DNA from: Mesostigma viride
Lineage: Eukaryota; Streptophyta; Mesostigmatophyceae; Mesostigmatales; Mesostigmataceae
DNA: 47,500 nucleotides
NCBI GenBank assembly: GCA_009746045.1
Contig: RPFO01000138.1
Span: 920,759-968,258 of the forward strand
Reading direction: 5' to 3'
Part shown: piece by piece, positions 9,786 through 27,758 of the stretch
Layout: each line of letters begins with the position of its first letter
Numbering within the stretch: the stretch's first letter is position 1
Made by a program: the position numbers and the translations under genes
The notes under the pieces: model-generated
Seen by the model: only the letters and a program-made list of their open reading frames with translations
Told to the model about the DNA's origin: nothing
The model's database searches: none

Positions 9786-11260
9786 TAATTAATTAATTAA
9801 TTAATTAATTAATTAATTAATTAATTAATTAATTAATTATCAACATCACTCCGTTGGGAGCATATGGCATTCTAGGCTACTTCCTGCAAGAGTGGAATGT
9901 AAGCAGCACTTGCTCTAGGTGCCTCAAGGGCACCGGCACCCTCATGATCTTCACACTATTCTGATCAGGCACTCCGCAAAGGTGAAAACCATTTGCGTTC
10001 AGTGCCGGGCCGCGGAAAACGCGGAAAAACGCGATCTGCAAATGAATCCGACCGGAATCGAACTGGGGACCTCTCGCACCAACTTTCGCTGACTATAGGA
10101 CGGACGTCTCCGGTTACCATGGCATCGCCAACTTACACCTACAGTCATCCGCAAAAGTTCTCCTGTCCGGGGAGTGATGCAAGCCTGTCGGATTTGGTAC
10201 TAGATAAATCACTCGAGATCTGTGTGTAGGAGTACTACACACGTGTCTGCACGCGAGACTTGTTCACACTATGCCCAGCTAAGGGGGAGTATGTCATGTG
10301 GGGGAAGATCATCATGGCTATACAAGAGCTAGGGCATGGCTTCTCGACAGAGAGCATCTCTCTGCATGGCATAGCATGGCTAAAGTCTTAATGCAACATC
10401 CATGGGGGTCCCATTATAGACAAAGCATGGCTAAATGTTGAAGGCATCATCCATGGGGGCCATTATGGGCGCACATGCGCGTGGGCCACATGCTAGGCTA
10501 AGCCTTACTAATCTACACTACTGGTATATATATTGCTAGTCTGACTGAGGTGGCAGGAGGGGGCTGCCAGGGCTTGTGGTCAACGTGGATGACCGCCCCC
10601 CTCCAGTATACCGGCTTCCCCCTTGCGCTCTGCCGGAGCTGCATGAAGGTAGGTCGGCCATAGCTCGCGTCGCCGCTGTTGCTGGGCCAGGGTCAAGTCG
10701 TCGTCCAGCGTGAAGCGAGTCTCCGAGAGCTTCTTGCGGCATTTAAGGAACGACAGCTTGTCCGCCATGTACTTAAAGGTGAGGAGCACGGGTGCCGGGC
10801 CAGCCTTCCCCCGCGCGCGGGGGAGGCGGACAGCCGACATGTCCAGCTCACCAGTGAGTAACATGGGGGCAAGAATGGCGCGCTTAAATGCCTCAAGAAG
10901 GCTCGTGGAGGTCTCACCTGCCTGCTGGTCGAAGTGCTTGACGATGACATTGTGGCTGCGCCGGGCGATGTCGGCTTCCTGGCGAAGGTCGAGGGCTTGT
11001 TGCTTGAGTTGTGCCGAGATGACCAGTGGAGGTGGTGGAGGTGGTGTGCTGCTTAAGCAAGTCCGCCCAGGTGGAGGGAGCATCGCCGGCCGGGCCAGCA
11101 GGAGCCGGCTGCATGGGCGGCGATGTCCTTCACCGCCTGGGCGGTGAGGCCGGCGGTGTCATGCAAGCTCTCAAGGGCGTTGGCGGTGGCTTGAAGGCGT
11201 TGGTCGAGGTCGAGGAGCTGGGCTTTGATGTCGGCAGTGGAGGCGGAAATGGCAGCTCGA
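9786..11260 (-). mobile_element. ORF1-only retroposon, copy D (5'-truncated, SINE inside)
   Basis: Flanked by a 9-bp target duplication TCTACCCAT (9777-9785 and 11261-11269). (TTAA)n of about 14 units (9786-9839) precedes the hairpin 9848-9861, whose stem has a G.U pair (GCTCC/GGAGT). The body holds a 5'-truncated, frameshifted ORF1 (about 10540-11260), with the LLTFKYMADK and LDDDLTLAQQQRRRELWP segments recognisable. A SINE-like element lies in the tail at 9960-10262. Confidence 0.9.
9960..10262 (-). mobile_element. SINE-like element, copy 2 (303 bp)
   Basis: Bounded by a perfect 10-bp target duplication TTCACACTAT (9950-9959 and 10263-10272). The uninterrupted tail in other copies (for example near 36245, CTCATGATCTATCACGCTATGCCC) serves as the empty site. 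On the minus strand it contains the hairpin GTGTGTAG / TACTC / CTACACAC, a ~150-nt unique part, the tRNA-Pro-like TGCGAGAGGTCCC with B box AGTTCGATTCC, and the common 3' end. It lacks the first arm of the 5' hairpin present in copy 3. Confidence 0.9.
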
Positions 11261-11288
11261 TCTACCCATCCAGCAATTAATTAATTAA

Positions 11289-13230
11289 CGAGGTAGCCAT
11301 GGCTGTCGGCGCTCATAACTTTCACGTTTGAGCCCCGAATTCAGCTGTGAATGTCACAATCGCTTCGTCTTTCCTAGACGCACATGCTGATATAATTTTC
11401 AGAAGCTATAACGCAATATATGACGAGCAAACGCCCCTTGCCGCAACGCAGCCTGGCGGCTGCGCTCGGCAATGAAAGTCCGTCTGCAGCTTCGGCAGCA
11501 GATTCGCCCTCAAGCTCGGAAGGCAACGGTGACACTAGTCGTGCACTGGTGGTTGCCCAGCCCCCTCACGGACTTGCCTCGCCCTCTGCATCGCCTGAGC
11601 CTAAACGCAGTCGCCCTGAGGATCCGCCCCCTGACGAGCCGGGCTGGAAAGAAATCGACTTTGACGCCAAATCAGCTGCCTGGTGGACACAAGGCCAAGC
11701 AGCTCCCATCCAGTTTATGAAAGCCGTGTTCTTCGGGACGCGCACCTCGCTTCTTGCCCTGTGCAAGCACTTTTACGTCCAAGGTCGCATCATTCCGCCT
11801 ACCCGCGGTGATTTTTATCACCCGGATCACGCGTCCCGCTACTCCCGCCCCCGCCTTCAGCTCCTCGCCCTCTGCTGCCTCCTCGGGCGCTCTGTCGCCG
11901 AGATCTGGGCCCCCCCCTCCACCTCCGAAATTCGCTCCATCATCCACAAGGCCATCGAACAGCACGTGACACCCCTGGCCGCAGATGTGGCGGCCATGGG
12001 CGGCACGCTGGCTGCCGAGCTTCCCCTCCTCTCCTCCACCACCACCGCCACCTCCAAGCTCCTCGCCTCCACCTCCACCACAACCGACGCCCTCACCGCC
12101 CAGCTCCTCGCCATCGACAAGCGCCTGCAGGACAATGCCATAGCCATCGAATGCTTGCAGAACACCGCCGGCATCACTGCCCAGGCGGTGAAGGACATCG
12201 CCGCTCGGCCAGCCCCTGCTGGCCCTGCCGGCGATGCTCCTCCCGGCATCCCGACCTGGGCGGACATGCTTAAGCAGCACGCCACCTCCACCACCTCCGC
12301 CGTCGCCGCCCAGCTTAAGCAGCAGACGCTGGACCTCCGCGAGGAGGCCGAGCTCGCCAAGCGCAGCCTTAACGTCATAGTCAAGCACTTCGACCCGCTG
12401 CAGGACGAGACCTCCGAGACCCTTGCCCTGGCGTTTGAGAACAAAATCCTTGTCCCCATGGCTATCACTAGTAAGGGCAAGCCGCGGGGGGTGACCCGCC
12501 TTCCCCGCTCGCGGGGTAAGGCCGGCCCCTCCCCCTTGCTCCTCACCTTTGACACCATGGCGGATAAGATGGAGTTCCTCAAGTGTCGGCTTGGGGGGAC
12601 CGCCTACACGCTGGACGACGACTTGACCTTGACGCAGCAACAACGGCGACGGGAGCTATGGCCGACCTACCTCCAGCTTCGGCAGAAGGCGGGGCAGAAG
12701 CCGGTCTACTGGAAGGGGGCGGACATCTACGTCGCCCACAAGCCCTGGCAGGCGACCCCTGCCGACCCAGCCACCCCAGCCACCCCAGCCTAGGGAATAT
12801 ATAGCAGTAGTGTAGCCTAGAAAGCTTAGTGACGTGGCCATGTATGCCAACGTGACGGGCCCACACCCGCCCTTGCAATAGCCGTAGCAATTTCGAGTCA
12901 TGCTTTGCCCATGCAGGGAGTTACTCTCTGCTGAGAGGCCATGTGTACCCCAGCTATAGCCTAGCCACATACCTTCCACCCCATATGTCATGCAGGCCTT
13001 CTAGGCCCTCTCCTCAAGCCCCCCCTGGGTGCCTGTGCTTGTTTAGGAGGCATGAACCACCATGGAGGTGCAGGTGCACCTAGTGCACCCAGAGCAGGTG
13101 ATAGTTGTACATCCTACACCTGCAGGTTGTCGCCCTGATTGTATTACAAACCCATAGATGCCCCTTTCTCAGGGCTATGTGTTACATATGCTCCCCACGG
13201 AGCTATGATTTTAATTAATTAATTAATTAA
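11289..13230 (+). mobile_element. ORF1-only retroposon, copy E (near full length, intact ORF)
   Basis: Lies between two TTAA arrays (11275-11288 and 13210-13230), consistent with insertion into an existing array. It has a 5' UTR of about 130 nt with a hairpin (11311-11333), ORF1 (11420-12793), a 3' UTR of about 400 nt and a terminal hairpin GCTCC-CCAC-GGAGC (13190-13203). No reverse transcriptase, endonuclease or RNase H motif is present between the ends. Confidence 0.9.
11420..12793 (+). CDS. ORF1p-like RNA-binding protein of the retroposon (457 aa)
   Basis: This is the only uninterrupted ORF1 in the window. Residues 1-70 are Ser/Ala/Pro-rich with a basic PEPKRSRP motif. About 80-165 is a hydrophobic conserved region (LLALCKHFYVQGRI..). 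About 170-320 has long heptad-like helices suggesting a coiled coil (ADVAAMGGTLAAELPLL; LLAIDKRLQDNAIAIECLQ). About 325-400 is RRM-like (LNVIVKHFD, LLLTFDTMADKMEFL). The C-terminal domain holds YTLDDDLT, QQQRRRELWPTYLQLRQ and PVYWKGADIYV. This order (coiled coil, RRM, CTD) matches the L1-type ORF1 protein, which trimerises and coats its own RNA. Compared with copy I, two residues are missing after FLKCR. The start ATG is shared by copies C and I. Function as a chaperone of its own RNA is inferred from the family. Confidence 0.85.
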   Translation: MTSKRPLPQRSLAAALGNESPSAASAADSPSSSEGNGDTSRALVVAQPPHGLASPSASPEPKRSRPEDPPPDEPGWKEIDFDAKSAAWWTQGQAAPIQFMKAVFFGTRTSLLALCKHFYVQGRIIPPTRGDFYHPDHASRYSRPRLQLLALCCLLGRSVAEIWAPPSTSEIRSIIHKAIEQHVTPLAADVAAMGGTLAAELPLLSSTTTATSKLLASTSTTTDALTAQLLAIDKRLQDNAIAIECLQNTAGITAQAVKDIAARPAPAGPAGDAPPGIPTWADMLKQHATSTTSAVAAQLKQQTLDLREEAELAKRSLNVIVKHFDPLQDETSETLALAFENKILVPMAITSKGKPRGVTRLPRSRGKAGPSPLLLTFDTMADKMEFLKCRLGGTAYTLDDDLTLTQQQRRRELWPTYLQLRQKAGQKPVYWKGADIYVAHKPWQATPADPATPATPA

Positions 13231-14468
13231 TACAATGGCTAGGGCATAGCTTACACCATCCATTCCATCCCATGTTCCCCTCCCACTGAGGACTTATGCT
13301 CACGTGACGCAGTCACGTGTCCATTAATTAATTAATTAATTAATGGCTTCTCAACAGAGAGTGACTCTCTGCGTAGGCAGAGCTTGGCTAAATTCTTCAT
13401 GCATCATCCATGGGGGGTCCCATTATAGGTAGAGCGTGGTTTAATTCTTGATTTCACCATGCCTCTTTCCAACTCCGAATTCATGCATCTTTCCTTCTGA
13501 AAGCTTTTTTCGGACTTACAGGCTTATTTTTTTCAAACTTACCTACCTCATGCATGCAAAATTCTAAGTCCTAAGTGCACGCCCTTACAAGGCCAAAAGT
13601 CCCACTTCCCAGTGTTCAGTGCAAGTGCCTAAAAAAGATGTTTGGGACTATGGACCCGCTAGCTGGCACTGTGCCGCTTCTTTCGTGAGATCGGAAAATC
13701 TCTGTTGCCCGTGGGCCACGCGAGGACGCACTTCCAATTTCAACTCCTACATGCCTTCCTTCTTTTACTGGGATCCATTTTCGCGCCGATCCTAGGGCTG
13801 AGATTCCAGGATTGAGCGCGGCGTGACCAATTCCAGTCATGACGTCTAACAGCCTGATGTCATGTCTAAGTAAGTAAGTACTTGCGTGTCATGCGCAAAG
13901 GCATGCCACGGAGTACTATGCTAATCTCATTAGAAAAAATAATTACACAAAAGTTAAGCAAATATTGTCTGCATCATTCCCCAACCATTAAGCACTAGAT
14001 GGGGATGTAATCCTCATCCGAGCTGTCCTCTACTGTAATGGCAGATTGTAATGTCATGTTGAAAGGTTATGTTACCCCGTCAAGGTTAACTTACCAGACC
14101 GTTTTACGTACCTAATCGAGTTCTCCACTTGTCTTCTCCGTCCCGCAACACACGGTTTTTCGTGTTGTGCACTTGTCTTCTCCCGGTAACGGCTAAGTTT
14201 TGCAAAAGAGCGAAGTCCTAAGTCCAAAGTACTTTTTCCTCATGTTCACTTCGATTCGAAGCCATTTTTCACCAACTGGTTGTCTCTTTGATATTACCAA
14301 AGAGGATTAATTGACCATTGAGGCATCTGCCCCGTGTAAGACAAATACTTAACCAGATAAGTAAAAAAATCAGCGTGCCAGGTAACGTAAGCGATGGTTC
14401 TGCTCCTCAAGTACATGTCTCCAGAAACCAACTCAACTCATAGAGAGTTACACGTCATCAGGCGGCTC
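13231..14468. other. Intergenic: tail fragment, otherwise nothing recognised
   Basis: A TTAA array at about 13322-13344 is followed by a minus-orientation tail fragment up to about 13450 (CTCAACAGAGAGTGACTCTC, CATCATCCATGGGGGGTCCC). From 13451 to 14468 I see no gene or repeat, except a TGTAA signal on the minus strand (14452-14448) just after the CGS stop codon. Confidence 0.6.
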
Positions 14469-23262
<8,794 letters not shown>

Positions 23263-23714
23263 TTCAAATAAAACTGCCTACGGGTCTCGGCGTGAAGACC
23301 GAGACGCATCCACTCGGCCTGCCCCGCTGCTCGTCGGATGCTTTCAACCCCCGCTCGCGAGGCACTCTGCACTCACGGCGTCGAGGTACCACGTTGGTCC
23401 GCCACGGTGGTCAGTGGTGCAGGACCACGTGGCGCGGCGCGGCCCGGCATGGCATCTTGTCGCCTTGCGCGCTCGCCGGCAGCGCGTGGTTCCTCTAACT
23501 GCTGCCATCCCACAGGCACGCCCGGCCGGAGACCCGCGGTAGCCCCGTGCACCGTTCCCGGCCGGTTCCCCACAGGCAAGCGAGCGAGGGCAGGACGAAG
23601 CCACGAAGATGATGCGAGCCTGCGAGGCCTCGTATCCATTCCACTGCCGGAGCTGTCGAGTTCGAGTCCGCAAAGAATTAAGGTCTCCGGCATTGGGGGG
23701 ACACAGCGGACATC
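23263..23714. promoter_or_regulatory. Shared intergenic region of divergent CGS and ClpP genes
   Basis: The start codons of CGS (23262, minus) and ClpP (23715, plus) are only 452 bp apart and point away from each other, so this GC-rich stretch must hold both promoters and 5' UTRs. No TATA box or known element is clear. The role as a bidirectional promoter is inferred from the layout only. Confidence 0.6.
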
Positions 23715-25459
23715 ATGGCATCGTGTCTGATGTCTGCGGCGCCAGCGTGCGCGCCATCCATTCCTCGTTCCAAAATTTGCAGCTCGAAGAATGTAGTCGG
23801 GATGCCTGCGCTGGCTGTGGGCCGCAAACCGCAACGCAATGCTCCTGTTTCTTGTCAGGCCAGCTGGGGCGATTCAGGTGCGATGTATGCGGCACGAGCA
23901 GCGAAAGGTGATCAAAGATCGCTTCCCCCCCCGACCCTATGAGCCAGGCGCTTTTGAGGCATCGAACGCTTTTCCTGGGCGGGCAGGTACAGAATTTCTG
24001 CCGTCATGTTTGGACACACGTCATCATATGCAAGTGGTAATTATCGTCGACGTCCACAAACCGTAAATGGTTGAAATTTCGAGTATTAAACTATCAATCT
24101 TAGACATCTTGAGCTGTTTTCCCTCGACTGTGCTGTCTCTCCGCAGGTGGAAGACCAGATTGCGGACTACCTAATTACGCAGCTGCTGCTTCTCGACGCT
24201 CAGGACCGTAGCGACATTAGACTATTCATTAACTCACCGGGTGGCTCGGTGACGGCGGGAATGGCGATATACGACACGATGCAGTTGATAGAGTCCGACG
24301 TCTCCACAATTTGTTTCGGTCTGGCGGCCTCCATGGGGGCCTTCCTCTTGAATGCCGGTACCAAAGGCAAGCGCTATGCGATGCCAAATGCCCGCATCAT
24401 GATCCACCAGCCCCTGGGCGGATTCAACGGGGTGGCGGAGGACATGGAGATCCAGGCGAAGGAGATTCTGTTCCACAAGGAGCACCTGCAGCGGCTCATG
24501 GCCTACCACTCGGGGCAGACGCCAGAAAAAGTAAGCTGGGCGCCGCGCTCTGTAACGTGGCCGTTGTTGCATTGTTCATCATGTGCTTCCGGAATTGGTG
24601 TCTGTGGGTGCGGTGTGGGGGCAGCTGGGACCATGGTGGGCGATGGGTCTGGGTTCCCATTTCCGTGAAGCCGTCGGTTTGGTAGCCTTATCCTTTGCTG
24701 AAAACCTCTTGTGGGCCTGTTGGCCAGGTTGCTGGCTTGTCTGAGGACTGGCCGCCAGAATGGCCACCGGAGTGGACCACCCACGCAGATGTTTGGGTTC
24801 CTGCGTTTTGCGTGCAACCACATCACCCGTCCCCCCAGCATGCCATCCGGCTAGGCCAAGTGTGCGTTCCCAGCATGCAATGAGGCTAGGCCAAGCGTGC
24901 GCCCCCAGCATGCCATGCGGCCAGGTCCAGCTTGGGCCCCCAGGGCATGCCATGCCAGGTGTAGCTTGCTGGCGCTCGGTGGGGCACTGGCTCCCAGATG
25001 GGGCGGGCAGGGGTGCGCTTGCTGAAGGCCAGCACACCACCCAAACCACGCGTCACTCTTCTGCTCGCCACATGCACAAGGCCACGGGAATGCACCGCCC
25101 TGTGCCATGCACCCCTCGCGCTGCCCTCCCTGCACCCAACCCACCCCTGGTTGACACTGCGCATGCGTCGCTCCCCTGCCCCCCCCCCCCCCCCCCCCCC
25201 CGTGTCTTGTGTGCAGATTGCCGCGGACACCGACCGTGACCGCTTCTTGTCGGCGCAGGAGGCGCTCGACTACGGCATGATTGACGGCATTATCGGTGCG
25301 GGCAAGCCGGGTCTGATCAACCCTAAGTGCGTCACGCAGTACGTGCCATTTGAGCCATTTGAGCCCGAGCCGCTGCCCTACGTGAAGAAGGTCATGGAGA
25401 CGTGGCCGCAGACAATGCCCGAGGACCTCGACCTCTCCAAGGTCGTCTTCAAGGAATAG
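23715..25459 (+). CDS. Plastid ATP-dependent Clp protease proteolytic subunit (3 exons, ~299 aa)
   Basis: Serine protease subunit of the plastid Clp complex, which degrades proteins unfolded by ClpC-type partners. Exons: 23715-23986, 24147-24530, 25217-25459. Residues 1 to about 55 ([19 protein letters not shown]..) look like a transit peptide. Exon 1 ends in [13 protein letters not shown] and joins [20 protein letters not shown]. The catalytic triad is complete: Ser153 ([11 protein letters not shown]), His178 (MIHQPLGG) and Asp227 ([10 protein letters not shown]). A ~45-residue C-terminal extension follows the family core. Exon 1 is broken: the transit-peptide frame reaches a stop at 23940, while the frame that continues into exon 2 lies one base off. 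One more C in the C8 run at 23925-23932 would join them, so a homopolymer error is likely. It is nuclear-encoded and ClpP-type, not ClpR, since the triad is intact. Confidence 0.95.
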
Positions 25460-25590
25460 GTGGGTGGCGTGTGCACATCTCTTAAGGTCGTGTTCAAGGA
25501 ATAAGTGGGTGACGTGTTCACCTCTCAAAGGTCGTCTTCAAGGAATAGGTGGGTGGTGTGTACACCTTCCTCAGGTTGTCTTGGAACATT
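25434..25590 (+). repeat. ~44-bp tandem repeat spanning the ClpP stop codon
   Basis: The segment GGTCGTCTTCAAGGAATAGG starts at 25441, is repeated at 25486 (ending in TAA) and 25530, and is partly repeated at 25574 (period 44-45). The first unit encodes the C-terminal VVFKE and stop; the others lie in the 3' UTR. Confidence 0.9.
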
Positions 25591-25615
25591 CGTAAGAGCA
25601 TTCGGGTTGATTGCA

Positions 25616-25620
25616 TGTAA
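25616..25620 (+). terminator. TGTAA polyadenylation signal of ClpP
   Basis: The TGTAA pentamer, the typical green-algal poly(A) signal, lies about 155 nt after the stop. Comparable signals follow the genes ending at 3838 (3843-3847) and 29887 (29954-29958). Confidence 0.6.
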
Positions 25621-26883
25621 TATGCGTCCAATCGGCGATCTTTGATGTGCAGATGTGTTTGATTTGTGGGACGTGCCTCTCTCCCTTGGAATGTGGCAGG
25701 GTAACAAACGCCGCAATACGCATATTTTGTGAAGGGAGACAGCCCGGAAACCGAGCTAGGGTCGACCCATCATGGACCCTTGTTTCACAAGAAGGATGTA
25801 AGGCTTGCGAAATGGTCCTCCTTGCCGTTGTGGCATACCATCTCATGTAGCACCAAGATCAGTAGCACCATAACTTGTATCAAGCTAGGTGCTAACTTGT
25901 ATCAAGAGTTGGCTCACCAAGATCAGAAGCATGTGGCGAGCACATGCTTGATGGTGTGATGGGCGATTTGACATCAAACCTGGCTGCCTCCATTGGACTA
26001 GCCGTGCTACCGAAAAGTCAGGCACAGGTGCACAGGTGTATACCATTTAGATTATGCGTGCTCGTTGCGGCTTGTCAAAGGCTTCATATGAATCGTAGTG
26101 GCTTGTTGCTTACATTATTAAGTGTTTATTGCAACTGAACATAATCACTAGTTGACGCACTTAATAATTATAGTACGGAGAGAATGAAGAACTGGGCAAG
26201 CCACACTTGGCTGCTCAAGTGACAGACCAATAAGTACTTAGATACTTGTGTGCCGTGTGCAGAGGCACATGTGCCACGCACCATTACATGCTATCTATGG
26301 CTGGAAGGTGTGGACCCTGGGCAAGCCGCTGAGCGCGCCACTTGACGGCACAGTTGCACTAGAATGCTCCGCCGCATCAACTGGGCGTCCAATACCTAGA
26401 ACATCTTGGACGAACTCTACTGCGAGCTCAGACCTCAGGTAAACCACGCCATTTTAACACGTGCTCCCGTTGGGGAGTCATGGAGTATTAACCCCATGGA
26501 TGGATGGACAAACAATTCTACCGGTTCTATTCTATCTATCCAATGCCTAAATAAACTAACAAACCAAGTGACATGCCATGTAGCAGGTAGTGCCAAGCTC
26601 TAGCGGCCACGCCTGTTGTTCTTCCCATGATGGGTGACGCGCCTCTTCCCCACTGTCAGGGGGGAGTCGTCCTCTACCACTTGGGCCCAGATTCTAGCCC
26701 ATGTTTTTTTACAACGCGACGTATCGCGTTGTAGGCTTAGAACGCGATGCATCGCGTTGTAATCTGGCACGTGGCAGACACAGTAGATACGAGATTTTCG
26801 GTCTAAAACTCGGTGGACGGCCTCCTTACATCCCGTAGAACTCAAGAAAGAATCCTGGTTATAATTTTTGGATTTTTTTTTTT
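25621..26883. other. Intergenic: subfamily G tail fragment and two palindromes
   Basis: No gene is recognised. A minus-orientation tail end of subfamily G lies at about 26457-26515 (hairpin CTCCC-CAAC-GGGAG at 26464-26477). A possible exon scrap at 26370-26438 (NILDELYCELRPQ before GTAAAC) is preceded by a stop and cannot be assigned. Inverted repeats occur at 26711-26732 (arms ACAACGCGA/TCGCGTTGT) and 26741-26758 (perfect palindrome AACGCGATGCATCGCGTT). Confidence 0.5.
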
Positions 26884-26949
26884 GACAGCTTCAAACAAAT
26901 ATGTACGATTCCATTTTTTTGACAGCTTCAAACAAATATGTACGATTCC
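26884..26949 (+). repeat. 37-bp tandem duplication
   Basis: GACAGCTTCAAACAAATATG starts at 26884 and again at 26921, each ending in ATGTACGATTCC. The second ATGTACGATTCC is also the left target duplication of the SINE that follows. Confidence 0.9.
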
Positions 26950-27269
26950 ATTCACGGTGCGAGACTGAACAAGTCTCGCGTGCAGACACGTGTGTAGTAC
27001 TCCTACACACAGATCTCGAGTGATTTATCTAGTACCAAATCCGAAAGGCTTGCATCACTCCCCGGACAGGAGAACTTTTGCGGATGACTGTAGGTGTAAG
27101 TTGGCGATGCCATGGTAACCGGAGACGTCCGTCCTATAGTCAGCAAAATTGGTGCGAGAGGTCCCCAGTTCGATTCCGGTCGGATTCATTTGCAGATCGC
27201 GTTTTCCGCGTTTTCCGCGGCCCGGCACTGAACGCAAAGGTTTTCACCTTTGCGGAGTGTCTGATCAGA
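26950..27269 (+). mobile_element. SINE-like element, copy 3 (full length, 320 bp)
   Basis: Flanked by a perfect 12-bp target duplication ATGTACGATTCC (26938-26949 and 27270-27281). The 5' end has two perfect 8-bp hairpins: GCGAGACT / GAACA / AGTCTCGC at 26959-26979 and GTGTGTAG / TACTC / CTACACAC at 26990-27010. The tRNA-Pro-like TGCGAGAGGTCCC and B box AGTTCGATTCC lie near 27151-27175. The 3' end has two CGCGTTTTCCGCG-type words and CACCTTTGCGGAGTG. There is no poly(A) tail. Confidence 0.9.
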
Positions 27270-27281
27270 ATGTACGATTCC

Positions 27282-27362
27282 GGCCTGGATTCATTTGCAG
27301 ATCGCGTTTTCCGCGGACCGGCACTGAACGCAAATGGTTTTCACCTTTGCGGCGTGCCAAGT
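27282..27362 (+). mobile_element. SINE-like element fragment, copy 4
   Basis: The 3' part of the same family (ATTCATTTGCAGATCGCG, CGGCACTGAACGCAAATGG, CACCTTTGCGGCGTGCC). Its left end meets copy 3 inside the B-box region, so copy 3 probably inserted into this older copy. Confidence 0.8.
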
Positions 27363-27435
27363 CGGGGTAAAATTGGCTCTTTTTTAGCAAATTTAGCAAA
27401 TTAGCAAATTAGCGGAGGCCGGGGGGCGAGATTAA

Positions 27436-27741
27436 TTAAGAGGTACCTTGAAATTAAATAAGACGCATGCCTCTATCGAGATATATGTTTGGAGGCGAGT
27501 TTCTATTGGCGTTAATTTGTAGTATTGTACGACAACTGTCAAGGGTGACGGCATGTACTGAAATCGCGGATACTTTCTAGATCGATTGCGCATTCGACGG
27601 TTAAAAGGCAGAGCTGCGGTTGAAAGTACTGTACGTGGGGGGGGACGGTGTTACAACGGGGGGGGGACGCATTTATGGGGGGGGGGGACGGTGTTACAAC
27701 GGGGGGACGGTGTTACAACGGGGGACGGTGTTACAACGGGA
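27436..27741 (+). repeat. Direct repeat unit, left copy, with GGGGACGGTGTTACAAC tandem array
   Basis: 27436-27640 matches 30403-30631 closely (AGGTACCTTGAAATTAAATA, GAAATCGCGG, CTAGATCGATTGCGCATTCG), but lacks about 21 bp of the right copy. It ends in four G-rich units containing ACGGTGTTACAAC (27650-27740). The whole segment is flanked by a 17-bp direct repeat GGGCGAGATTAATTAAG (27424-27440 and 27742-27758), resembling a long target duplication. Confidence 0.8.
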
Positions 27742-27758
27742 GGGCGAGATTAATTAAG

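Noticed and set aside
9993-10086. Peptide SDRNRTGDLSHQ in an ORF
   Set aside because: This peptide type is the translation of antisense tRNA-like sequence; here it is the tRNA-Pro-like part of the SINE.
11672-12643. 323-codon antisense ORF inside retroposon E
   Set aside because: It mirrors the GC-rich ORF1 on the opposite strand. Similar antisense frames occur in other copies (for example 32444-33268), and the plus frame carries the recognisable domains.
23881-23947. A ~40-nt intron in ClpP exon 1 instead of a frameshift
   Set aside because: The only possible GT..AG pair gives an intron far shorter than any other in the window, while adding one C gives a perfect join.
27151-27185. Functional tRNA gene
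   Set aside because: Only the 3' half of a tRNA-Pro-like sequence is present and no A box or complete cloverleaf can be formed.
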